From Rhipicephalus microplus (lineage: Eukaryota > Arthropoda > Arachnida > Ixodida > Ixodidae), in assembly GCF_043290135.1 (NCBI RefSeq), contig NC_134709.1, positions 68,350,456 through 68,414,455 of the forward strand: 64,000 nt of DNA. The letters run 5' to 3'. Shown here piece by piece: positions 55,501-64,000 of this stretch. Under the pieces are notes generated by a model. The model saw only the letters and a program-made list of their open reading frames with translations, did not search any database and was not told the DNA's origin. The translations under genes were made by a program, and so were the position numbers. Positions within the stretch are counted from its first letter, which is position 1, and each line of letters starts with the position of its first letter.

Positions 55501-56485
55501 TGTACGGAAGCGAGCAGCCTTCTTTTCCGGCAGTCGCTACACCAACTAGTACGCGATTTTTGCTTGTGATTTTAAACTGTTTTTTTTTTATTTACTCACG
55601 TGCTTCTTTGAGCATTCGTGGCAGAGCAGAGGAACTCAGCAGCTGGCCTGGCTTTGATAACGCGCTCGAAATCGTTAGGCTCTGCGGTGTACACGAAACG
55701 CGAGTGTAGGGCAAGTCTTTAGCGTGAACACTTTCGCGGCGCTCAGTAACATCAGTCTATACTATTAGTACCCAGTACGCAGAGAAGGCATGAAAGTTCT
55801 GACTCGATCCCGCTACGCTTTTTGCTTATTTCACTGAGCATAGTGCCGCTTGAGTGAGATAAGGCTGATAAAAATCACGCGCAGAACGTTTGCCATTTTT
55901 GTCCTTAATCGCGCGCGTCATCTGATTCAACAAAGCTTGATTTTCTTTAATACGCTCACTGACCCTCTGGGCGGTTATTCCAGGGAATTAAGTGCTTCGT
56001 TAGAGAGAATATTTAAGATAGTTGGTAGGCCTGTTTGTGTCGTTACCTTTTCGTTTGTCTATTTGTCGTGCTAACTAGATATATCGGAAGTGTTTTGACT
56101 TACCGAGTCGCCTGGACTACAGAAAAAGATGCAAGAGTTTCGTGACACCTTACATAGCGGTGAGAACTATAATTCTGCATTAATAAAACAACACCCTGTC
56201 CTTGTGGTCTCTTGAATTTATTATGTATGATCTCCAATATCATTTTCATCAACTTTAAGCAATACAGATGGTGAACCTGTAGGATGAATTGTTTTCGTTA
56301 TTAGAGCGGTGTCAGATCTTTCCCGCATTTTAGCGCTGCCCGTTCACTTTTTGTTATGCGCACTTACGTTAGGACTATCGCTTTGGCTTTAATTAATCCG
56401 TTTGCCGTAGAGTGAGCCGTCGTGTTTCGCCCGCGCGCAACAACGCTGCTGTCCTCTTCTGCGGCCCAGAAAGGGACAGAGCAAT
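52503..56485. other. Unassigned sequence, 4 kb, GC-rich in parts
   Basis: 52580-53600 and 54140-55330 are CpG-rich with purine- and pyrimidine-rich tracts. The best open frame (165 codons, 54350-54847, +) becomes Gln/Arg/Lys-rich over a CAACAA/CAGCAG tract and has no domain. 55075-55140 is a degenerate GTGTGC tract. This could include gene-proximal DNA, but no exon can be supported. 55340-56485 is AT-rich and featureless. Confidence 0.35.
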
Positions 56486-56953
56486 GAGGTTATATCATAG
56501 AGTTTCCTGAAATTAACTAGAGGGGACTCTGGCGCTGCGATAGTTCAGCGACCATGGGAATGATGGGTAGTATACACATGTGCCTAGTCTTCGTACTTGC
56601 GAGCGGCGAATTCTACTTGCGGCTTCGTTTATTGCTGGTTACGGTTTTGTTTTGAAAGAAAGAACGAACGCTTTTGAAATTAATGATTTTATTCGAAATG
56701 ATAAGCCTAAAGTATTAAGGTTGTGAAGCGCAAACGGTGCGCATTTGCTAATTTATGTTTTCGTGAAAAAACAGCTCCAAGCCACACGAACACACACGGA
56801 GCCAGAAGCAGGCCAGGAGTACGAAAATTAGACAAATGTGTGTACTACCCATCATTCCCGTGCTCGCTGAAGCGCCGTGCGTTGCAGCTCCCATAGACAC
56901 TAGCGCCAGAGTTCTCTCTAGTGTATAAGAAACTCTATGGGTTATATAACCTC
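56486..56953 (+). repeat. TIR element, CATAGARTTTC family, copy 3 (best preserved)
   Basis: The left end GAGGTTATATCATAGAGTTT and the right end (reverse complement) GAGGTTATATAACCCATAGA are inverted repeats. A second inverted match lies inside (CTAGAGGGGACTCTGGCGCT against CTAGAGAGAACTCTGGCGCT), giving composite ends of roughly 45 bp. The interior matches 412-1103 in direct and 1335-1780 in inverted orientation. No coding capacity. Confidence 0.8.
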
Positions 56954-57059
56954 CACAGGACAGAGGCACATGATAAGTTGCACACCCAAGGCTACACCAC
57001 TCTCTCACCACCACCAGCCCTTCCCTATTCTGCTCACACATGACACGCGCAGTATAACA

Positions 57060-57262
57060 TAACGATTGTTGGTGCGCCTCGTGATTATGAGACGCTGCAG
57101 TCGGGCTCTCCGGACGTTTCGACCACCTGGGGTTTTTAACGTATGCTCCTAACTATAAGTACACGGGTGTTGTGAATTTCCCGCCGAAGTTTGGCTGTCA
57201 AGGTCGGGATTCGAACCGACGCCCTGCCGCGAAGCAGTGCGACAGCCTGCGTGCTAAGCTTC
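57060..57262 (-). mobile_element. Ruka-type SINE, old copy
   Basis: The minus strand has GTCGGTTCGAATCCCGACCT (box B), TTCGGCGGGAAATTCACAAC, TTAAAAACCCCAGGTGGTCG, AAACGTCCGGAGAGCCC and CTCATAATCACGAGG. The head end (GCAGGGC, GTCGCACTGC) is diverged and the tail is lost. Confidence 0.8.
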
Positions 57263-57435
57263 TATGTGGTGCTTAACGTCAATATTCGTATCTAAAGCAT
57301 CTTCAATGACCGGATTACTGTGCTCCCGCCATGAGCGATGAGAGGCCATGCCCATATGTGAAGCCACGTCACTGCTGCTAACCGGGCCGCGTAGGCCGCG
57401 TATCCAGGGTCAGTACAGTGAAGACCCTCGCTTAT

Positions 57436-57767
57436 ACCATTGTTACACTGGCCGCCGAAACCGTGGTTAACGTAACCGTGGTTTGCCCTTGTTACGCGGT
57501 ACGCGAAACCGCGGTTATGCCGCTAACCGCGATTGTAGGAAACTGAGCTCGGAAACCTCGTTTTCGCGTTAACTGAGCGAATGGCGGCGTCCATGAACGA
57601 TGGGTGCACGCCGACGAGCGTGCACAAGGTATAGCGTTGAGCACCCTAAATGATGACGCTTTCGTGCTGTATAACATTGAGGAACCGTGGTGGGCGCTAA
57701 CCGCAGTTCAACGTGGTTAACTATGATTTGTCGTAACCGCGATTAACATGCCTGTGTAACAAGGGTA
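57436..57767. repeat. TIR element, TACCCTTGTTACACAGG family, copy A
   Basis: A 332-bp unit with ends TACCATTGTTACACTGG and (reverse complement of the right end) TACCCTTGTTACACAGG, flanked by TTA at 57433-57435 and 57768-57770. The 3-bp TTA duplication fits a PIF/Harbinger-type MITE. The interior has many AACCGYGGTTA-type motifs in both orientations. No transposase fragment recognised. Confidence 0.75.
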
Positions 57768-57788
57768 TTAGTGTACCCTGCAGACTAT

Positions 57789-58038
57789 TACCCTTGTTGC
57801 ACAGGGAAGTTAACTGCGGTGAGCGCCAATCGTGGTTCGCCGATGTTACTCAACAAGAAAGCGTCCGTGGTTAATATAGCTAACTCATCCTCCACGGGCG
57901 CTGTAAGTTCCTTGGTTCATCGCCAAACTAAGGTTGCCAAGCTATGTTTCCTACAGCTGGGGTTTCGCGTACTGTGTAACATGTGCAAACCGGGGTTCCG
58001 TTAACCGTGATTTAGGCTACTTTTGTAACAAGGGTGTA
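57789..58038. repeat. TIR element, TACCCTTGTTACACAGG family, copy B (inverted neighbour)
   Basis: Starts TACCCTTGTTGCACAGG and ends TTTGTAACAAGGGTGTA; about 250 bp. Its left part (ACTGCGGTGAGCGCCAATCG, GAAAGCGTC) matches the right part of copy A in reverse complement, so the two lie in inverted orientation only 21 bp apart. The flanking TSD is not clear. Confidence 0.65.
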
Positions 58039-58039
58039 T

Positions 58040-60349
58040 GTCGCCATACTTGGGTTCCGTGGCTGCAAGCAATGCAGACGCTCAGAAGAAGGTCTCCGGT
58101 TCTATTCGTGGTTGTGGGATTCCGCCGGTAGCTGTAGGCGAAATCGTTTGCATATTTGCATTTACTCGTACGCTAAAGATTTCTGTATGTTTACGTATTA
58201 TCGTTAGGCAATTTGTGTCGGCATTTTCGCATGGTGCTTTGCACAAACTCCTTTTTTCGTCGTCATCCCTGCTTTGATGTATCGTTTTTGATCTCTATGA
58301 ATTTGATGCTTGCTCAATGTACGAACCACATCCGCTGCTGCCCGTCTATTTTCAAAGGCTTTATCTCAGCCCATAACATATGCACAAACTCGATTGGTAA
58401 TTTCATCTAACGAAGCTACACAAACACCAACTCATCTGTCTAAACAAAATAAGAAAGGTCACTGCAATACACCAGAGATCTGTTTGTGAATTGTGCAAAG
58501 TTACCGAAATTCCTTGTCTTAAGCGAACTGTAGATACAGTAAGCGTATGGTCGAGCCAGGCGCTCTCTCTGACATTGTAGCCTCTCGCACAACGCTGAAA
58601 GCAGAAGCCATAAAAGGAAAATTTTATAGGTTGTCTACATCGGCTTCAGTGATACAACAGAAAAAAAAAACAGTAAGCGTTCCTTTCACACGACGCCACT
58701 TTCCTGTTCCACTACACCCACCAGCCGTCTTCTTCACCCAAAAGCGCAGGTGACCGAGAACGCAAGGGTATCTACGAGAATCTCCCAGGTGGTCTAAATT
58801 TTATAACCGTGAGCGGAAAATGTGTAAAATAAGACGAAAGCTTGATCCACTCTGTGTTTCCGACCACGCTCCCAGTTTGTTCGCCAGCCGCTGAACGTAT
58901 TACTGCGCTGCATCTTTCTTTTTTGTTCCCTCTTCTTTTTCATTTCCGTTGATCTAGGCGCAGCAGGCGCTGTAGGTGGACAGCCGCTGGGCACGGGCAC
59001 CCGCGCGATTACCCCGGTCGTACGTACCCGCGCCCGGAAGGGGCTGGGGACTCTGGCACGCCAGCGATGAACTGCACGGGCAGGGATGAAATGGCTGACG
59101 TCGAGGGTAGCGAAGAGAAACCAAGCGAGAGTGAGTGGAGACAGAAGCTTTGCGCCGCGACGCCCGCGTGCGGTAGGATAGGGAACAAAGGGAAGGGAAA
59201 ATGAATAAAAATGGGTCCGCGGAGGAAAAACATGGGGAAGAAGCGCCGGTCCCGGAGCCATCAGCGCGGCGGGCACAAAAGGAACGACCTGCCCGCACCG
59301 CTGGTGCGTCTGTGTGTGTGTATGTATATAGGTATAGAGGCGTAATAGCGCTGGCGTCGCACGGAGAGCCTGCGTAAGGCTTTTTTTCGGGTCTCCCGCG
59401 AGCGACGTTTGATGGGAGCTGTACTTGCACGCAAGGTGTCTCTGTGTGTGTTGGCTGTAGTCTCGCGCAGATGCGGGCTGAATCAAGGCGCACGTTGAAC
59501 AGGCTAAAGTGGGTCCGGATATCGACGTGTGTGTTGTTAGTGAATGAGTTTTAGGCCTCATTCAAGCGCTAGGACCAAACGTTTGACATGGCACATCGCA
59601 TTGACGCAGACCCTTCGATGTGTTTATATCAACTGTGTGCGAGAAACGCCGACACGCACTCACAAACACTAGCGGGACTGGAGAAACACTAATTGGCACA
59701 CACCGCGACAACGTTCTACAAGCAGGTTTGTTCGCTCTGCTCGCATGCAACCCAGCTGCGACATATGTTCAGCGCATCCTTAAGCACACTGCTACTGTCA
59801 TGGCTCTGTACGTACTGCTTTGCGTATCAGGGCAGGCAGCGGCAAGGCTTAACGTCCGGTCGCCGGGAAAGTAAAGTTTGGTGATAGGATCGAATGAACT
59901 CAATGGTTTGACCACTATCTTATCGAACACTAACCGTGTGGAACGCTTGTTAACACCGAATTTGGATTCACACATGTGCATGCGCACCCTTCTGCGTTAA
60001 CAGCAAGCTATACGGCATTTTACTGGCCGCGTATTGCGTGGTAAACGTCAACTACTGTGAATTACGCTCCTAGTTTAGTGAGTAACCGCGTAGACCGCTG
60101 AAAACACTTGGAGTTAAATACATTGACTAGAGACTTTATGTTCCCAAGCTATGAGGCAATTAAACTGTCTGACGTCCCGCCAACTTCTCGTATTCGCAGT
60201 ACATCTGACTTTCGGTCGCTCCCTCTTTCGTAGATTCGTGCTATACAACAGCTGTTCCCGTAGTTTTATGTAGACGATGCGATGCTGTATAGTTAATAGG
60301 GAGAAGGCTTTAAGGGTCCATGACGTACATGTAATATTGGGGAGGTTTT
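58040..60349. other. Unassigned sequence, 2.3 kb, contains longest open frame
   Basis: The 255-codon minus-strand frame (58794-59561) is the longest in the window. Its product is rich in Thr, His, Arg, Pro and Ser, includes an (HT)n stretch from a GT-rich tract (59305-59325), and resembles no family I know. A second frame overlaps it for 179 codons, which points to GC-rich composition and not selection. The rest is featureless. Confidence 0.4.
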
Positions 60350-60385
60350 ATCGATTCTCGGCCTTTTGGCTAAGATCAAAGTGTA
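60350..60385 (+). pseudogene. Truncated U2 snRNA copy (5' end)
   Basis: ATCGATTCTCGGCCTTTTGG followed by CTAAGATCAAAGTGTA matches the first ~36 nt of metazoan U2 snRNA (ATCGCTTCTCGGCCTTTTGG, CTAAGATCAAAGTGTA), with one change. It stops just before the branch-point recognition sequence (GTAGTATCTGTTC), so it cannot function in splicing. The following bases (GGGGGGAGCTTTCTC) are faintly like the U2 GGAGCTTGCTC stem-loop, which would imply an internal deletion, but this is weak. No 3' tail or TSD resolved. Confidence 0.85.
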
Positions 60386-61250
60386 CGGGGGGAGCTTTCT
60401 CACGCTGCTTTGTAGCACCTTTTACTACGATACGCCTCAAACATGTACGTAAACATGCTTGTTGCAAATAAACTTCCTCCCGCCAGAAGTGTTGCAAGTC
60501 CCCCCCCCCCCCCGAAAAAAAACAACAACAACACGTGACCGTGTATGTCATCGCTTGTCACGATGGGTTGTGAAGACGTCACATTGTGACGCCATCACAC
60601 AGCATTGTCCTTCGTCACAGCTGGCCCTATCACAAATGGGGCAGAACACTCGCCATGCATTCCTTCTTGGAGATGGTGCAAGAAGATGACTTGAGGTGCA
60701 AAGAGATTTCAGTAGGGGCTGGAGGCAGGATAAGCACAACCGACAGAAAAGAACAAGGAGACCCCTTTCGCCTTCGGTTTGTTTCAAGTGAATGCATGAT
60801 GTGAGCTTTTTTTTTTTTTCAATCAATGTGGAATCGCCCTAGCTGCTTTGGCTCAGAGTCATTTTTGTGCTTTATTATTAGTGATGAATTCTCTTCTTTA
60901 GCGGCCCTACACAGCTTGAATAACTGCTGAAGACGTCATTTGAAGGGATTGAAACGCAGCAGCCACCACTCTCCGTTTCTTTGCTCGCGAGGATGAAGCT
61001 TGTAAGGATGACGTCAAAAACAGGCATTTGACTGTGAAATTCTGCCGCTGCTTTGAAATTTCAACATAACAGCGCACCACAAGAAAGCAGCCGGACCGAA
61101 ATGTGAATACCCACAAAAATCACTGTTAGGCTGTTACTACGTTCTTTATTTAATGAAAACTAGTTACTTCAATTCACACTTATTTACACTGTGTACACTA
61201 TTTTATGCAGTTGCTGAGTTACAATGCCCGCGTGCTTTCTATAATGTTCT
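60386..61250. other. Unassigned sequence
   Basis: A C-run then A-run (60498-60525) and GTGACGCCATCACAC-type motifs (60575-60600, CRE-rich repeat-like). No gene recognised. Confidence 0.4.
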
Positions 61251-61254
61251 CTAT

Positions 61255-61720
61255 TCAACTACAATTGCGATAAACTTTCACTGCAGTCGAACACTCTCGT
61301 TTATGTATTCTTTCTCTGACTCCTTGCGCTGGGGTATTTCCCCGACAATTAGGCACCGAAAGCAGGTTTAAACCTACGCCCGAGCGCCTTTGTCCTCGCT
61401 AATGATGTTTGCACCACTGAATCTCCCGCTGGAACGTCGGCAGCGAGGCATGTGTCAAGTTTCCCCAAACTCACCCGTTTTCCTTCAACTCGTTTTTTTT
61501 TGCAAATTAATACCTCGAAAAGGAAGCTCGGTCGTTTTTTTTTTATTCGTTAACGCTTTATTGTGCGCAAGCTCCGCGCCGCAAACATGTTCACTCGCAG
61601 ACTTTATTTGATAAAAGCCGAGACTAATTACTGTAAAGCGTGCTTTACGTAGCGCAGAAGTGCATGCGGAGAAAACCGTTGTAGCAGAGTGCGCGTGCGT
61701 CAATAGTTGGGGGCGGGTTT
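61255..61720 (+). repeat. Host repeat R46, uninterrupted copy
   Basis: TGCGATAAACTTTCACTGCA, GACAATTAGGCACCGAAAGC, AGGTTTAAACCTACGCC, GGAACGTCGGCAGCGAGG, CAAGCTCCGCGCCGCAAACA, CTGTAAAGCGTGCTTTACG and TAGTTGGGGGCGGG follow the order of the 45925-46720 copy without its SINE and (CCA)n insertions. It ends in a T run (61719-61739). Confidence 0.85.
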
Positions 61721-62950
61721 TTTTTTTTTTTTTTTTTTTGCTATATCTGCTGTGGCCTCTTCTACAAAAGAAAAAAACTATGTACCGCCATTACACGTGG
61801 TATTTTTTTTATCTCTATTGTGGCCTCGTGATGCCTTCACTGCCCCAACATTATGAAATCCAACCTGTCGCAGTCTCGCGCGGCGGATCTTCGCCAAAAC
61901 GCCTGTGACGTTGGTGGCCGCTCTTCTTTTTTTTTTCTTCGTTTTCACTCCCTCTCTCGTCTAACTCGCTGCTTTCTCCGTACACCTGTGGACCGTTAAT
62001 GAAACTACATAAACGCCTGCAAGATCACTTTTTGACCGTTCGGTAAGGCAACGCTGGCAGGTAGAGGGAGGCGGCCTGCTTATTCCCAGATCGCGCTCGG
62101 CGAGCTCGCTTTGTACACGCACTTCTTTAAGGACAGGAAGAAGGGAGAAGCGGCATCCCTTGCTACCGTTCCTCCCTTTTCCTTCGGTAAGATACGTATA
62201 AGCACCGTCGGGACCCCCGCCAGCGTGACGCTGTTGGGCGCTCCCCGTCGCAACTAGACACGTTAGGAAAGAAGGTTAGCTACCCTGGGGAAGGAATCGA
62301 TTATCCCTTTCCCTCCGTTTTCTTCCTTCCTTCCCTAGTCTTGTACACGATGCGAGGGTCTCTTCCCTACATTTTCCCGAATGGAGACGACGGGGTGAGC
62401 TCGAAACGGGAGAGAGGGGCATCCCTCTACCTCCCTCCTCTCCTACTCGCCCATCCTCTCTCCCTCCTTTTAGGTTCGGGGCGTTTTATACACGCACCGT
62501 TACCGGAGTCTTCCCTGTTCGCGGGCGCTGTCGCTTCTGCTTACACACATGCCTTGCAGGTTTCGGGAGACACGCGCACGCGAGGGGGACCGTATACTTG
62601 ATTACAAAACTTGAGACTGCGGGCGACCCGCCGACCAGACTACCGTGGGAAGGAACCGAGTCGGAAAAACAATGCGTTCTGAGGCTGGTATAGCAATGTG
62701 TTCGGGCGTTGGAAAGAGAAGGGTGCGATGGTGCAGATAGAGAAACAACTTTATTTTGCGATGGTGCAGAGCCACGTATATAGAGGCGATGAAATTGGGG
62801 ACTGTGTCGTACGGCGAGACGGTGGCTGTTGGCAGTTGTATGCTCCGCTGTCTGCGACGTTCAAAACTATGACGTTCACGAAAATACGTTAAAAAATGCT
62901 TCGTGAGAGCGATAAACAGACTTAACAATACGAAGGTAAGAAGTGTAAAT
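61721..62950. other. Unassigned sequence, GC-rich centre
   Basis: A T21 run starts the block. 62040-62640 is GC-rich with pyrimidine tracts. Short open frames (up to 108 codons) lack domains. No gene recognised. Confidence 0.35.
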
Positions 62951-62954
62951 TTAA

Positions 62955-63250
62955 GGGCTCGTTTTTCTTTGTTGTATTAATAGCGACTAACTGATGACAA
63001 TGTCAAGCAAGGTATTGGGGATGTTATTCGAAGTAATTGTAATGTATATGAGAAGAAAAGAGGGCGGAAAGTCCACTGGCAAGAACCGGACCTGCCACAT
63101 TCGCATAATACACCCGATGCTCTACCCCTGAGCTACGGCTGTCTTTTCGTCCCCTTCTATTTTCGCACATTTACATTACGATTACATTTATAACAACCCC
63201 TATACTTTGCTTCGCATGGCTGTCTGTTAGTTCTCTTCAATAAAAACAGT
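62955..63250. mobile_element. tRNA-headed SINE with one head and two opposed bodies
   Basis: The minus strand from 63142 reads a tRNA-like head, AGCCGTAGCTCAGGGGTAGA (box A), GCATCGGGTGT, then CAGGTCCGGTTCTTGCC (altered box B). The body follows: GTGGACTTTCCGCCCTC, ATACATTACAATTAC, AACATCCCCAATACC and GTCATCAGTTAGTC, down to about 62955. On the plus strand from 63141 a second body copy runs the other way: CGTCCCCTTCTATTTTCG, TTTACATTACGATTACATTT, AACCCCTATACTTTGC and GTCTGTTAGTTCTC, to about 63250. So body, head and inverted body form a near-palindrome. Confidence 0.75.
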
Positions 63251-64000
63251 GTGCTTGGCTATAGGGTACTACTTGGTGGCCCTTTATAGTTGTTTTTATG
63301 GTAGCGTGTTTCAGGGCAAAGCATTTACAGAAAAAGAATACACACAAGCGACTGTATTTTGTATACACGCGTCTGCATGTTTAGTCAGAAAATACAAAAC
63401 TACGGGGTATGGAAGGTGTTGAATTTTCCTCTGTTACTCTTCCAAGGCAGTGGAAGTATATATGAGTAAAAGTACTGCTGGTTAAAAGAACATTCACTCA
63501 CGTAGTTCAATTTTATTGGACGCTCGATAAAGTTGGTTCGTCGATAAAGGTAAGAAATGACTCTCGACTTCCACTGTTTTCTCCTATACCACGAGGCTTG
63601 CGAACATGTGGCGGCTCAGTTTTCACCTTGGTTGCTTTGGGACTGCCGTTCCTGTAGACGCTGTCGCCTCAAGTGTCTTTCTTCCCTCGGCGTTGCGGCC
63701 GTTGTGAGCTATCAAGCTCGCCTAACAAACTCTCCAGTAATACGTAAAACTTGCCTAGCTTCCACACTTCTCTCGATATCCCAGACTCTCTTATTTATAT
63801 GTTTATTTTTTTACTCTTACGCCTGGTAGCACGCATCCTTCCAAGGAGTTTGGACAGTAAACAGGGCTTCAAACCTCGTCGAGCCCGCAAGGCCTTTAAG
63901 AGGCGGTGTGCGCGTTGTAAACTTCGTTCCCTGCTTGAGCTCCGCGCGCGTCGCGGAACTTGTGTTTGCGTAGGCGATCGGATGCCTCCCTTGTCATTAA
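63251..64000. other. Unassigned sequence to window end
   Basis: No domain-bearing open frame. AAAGGTAAGAAAT at 63547-63559 resembles a 5' splice site, but no exon upstream can be supported. Confidence 0.35.

Noticed and set aside
58794..59561. Longest open frame (255 codons, minus strand) as a gene
   Set aside because: Thr/His/Arg/Pro-rich, includes microsatellite-derived (HT)n, overlaps another long frame in a different register, and matches no domain I know. GC-rich DNA gives such frames by chance.
63072..63142. Functional tRNA gene on the minus strand
   Set aside because: Box B is altered (GGTCCGGTT) and the sequence leads into a SINE body.

Overview
The window looks like non-coding genomic DNA from a hard tick, probably a metastriate such as Rhipicephalus, Dermacentor or Hyalomma. 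The main evidence is about fifteen copies or fragments of one tRNA-headed SINE. Its box A (GGTGGTCTAGTGG), box B (GGTTCGAATCC), body (CCAGGTGGTCGAAATTTC) and tail (CCCCACATATCAATCAAT) match the Ruka family as I know it from Rhipicephalus. The rest of the repeat content also fits a large, repeat-rich arachnid genome: other tRNA-headed repeats, an RTE/BovB-type LINE remnant, short TIR elements, a PIF/Harbinger derivative and many microsatellites. I recognise no intact protein-coding gene, rRNA or functional tRNA gene. Every long open frame I checked is low-complexity, repeat-derived or unlike any family I know.

Layout. 0-10 kb: three TIR-element families, CRE-rich repeats, two Ruka copies with perfect target-site duplications (TSDs), and a 150-bp hairpin-shaped retro-insertion at 8.3 kb. 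10-20 kb: divergent Ruka copies, a second and larger hairpin insertion at 13.2 kb, and (AGT)n, (ATT)n and (GT)n arrays. 20-35 kb: a 400-bp GAGT-type minisatellite, four copies of a composite repeat carrying a Gly-tRNA-like module, the LINE remnant (24.3-24.9 kb), a candidate recursive (zero-length exon) splice site at 26.9 kb, and a Harbinger element (33.58-34.42 kb) nested in one composite-repeat copy. 35-50 kb: mirrored (ATT)(GTT)...(AAC)(AAT) arrays, a 5'-truncated Ruka with TSD, a GC-rich inverted and tandem repeat cluster (42.6-45.1 kb), and a host repeat at 46 kb carrying two insertions. A related copy of that host repeat at 61.3 kb lacks both. 50-64 kb: more Ruka copies, two adjacent inverted TIR elements (57.4-58.0 kb), a truncated U2 snRNA copy (60.35 kb) and a SINE with one head between two opposed bodies (63 kb).

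How the parts relate. Several nested insertions come with a second, uninterrupted copy in the same window, so relative ages and insertion boundaries can be read directly. The most interesting pattern is the pair of hairpin insertions at 8.3 and 13.2 kb. Their sequences differ, but they share a plan: a hairpin starting at one TSD, followed by a 34-35 nt tail with the motif ACCAACYRGCCCA next to the other TSD. They look like products of one snap-back retrotransposition mechanism. If the window lies in a long intron, the splice motif at 26.94 kb gives a candidate sense (+) for the host gene.
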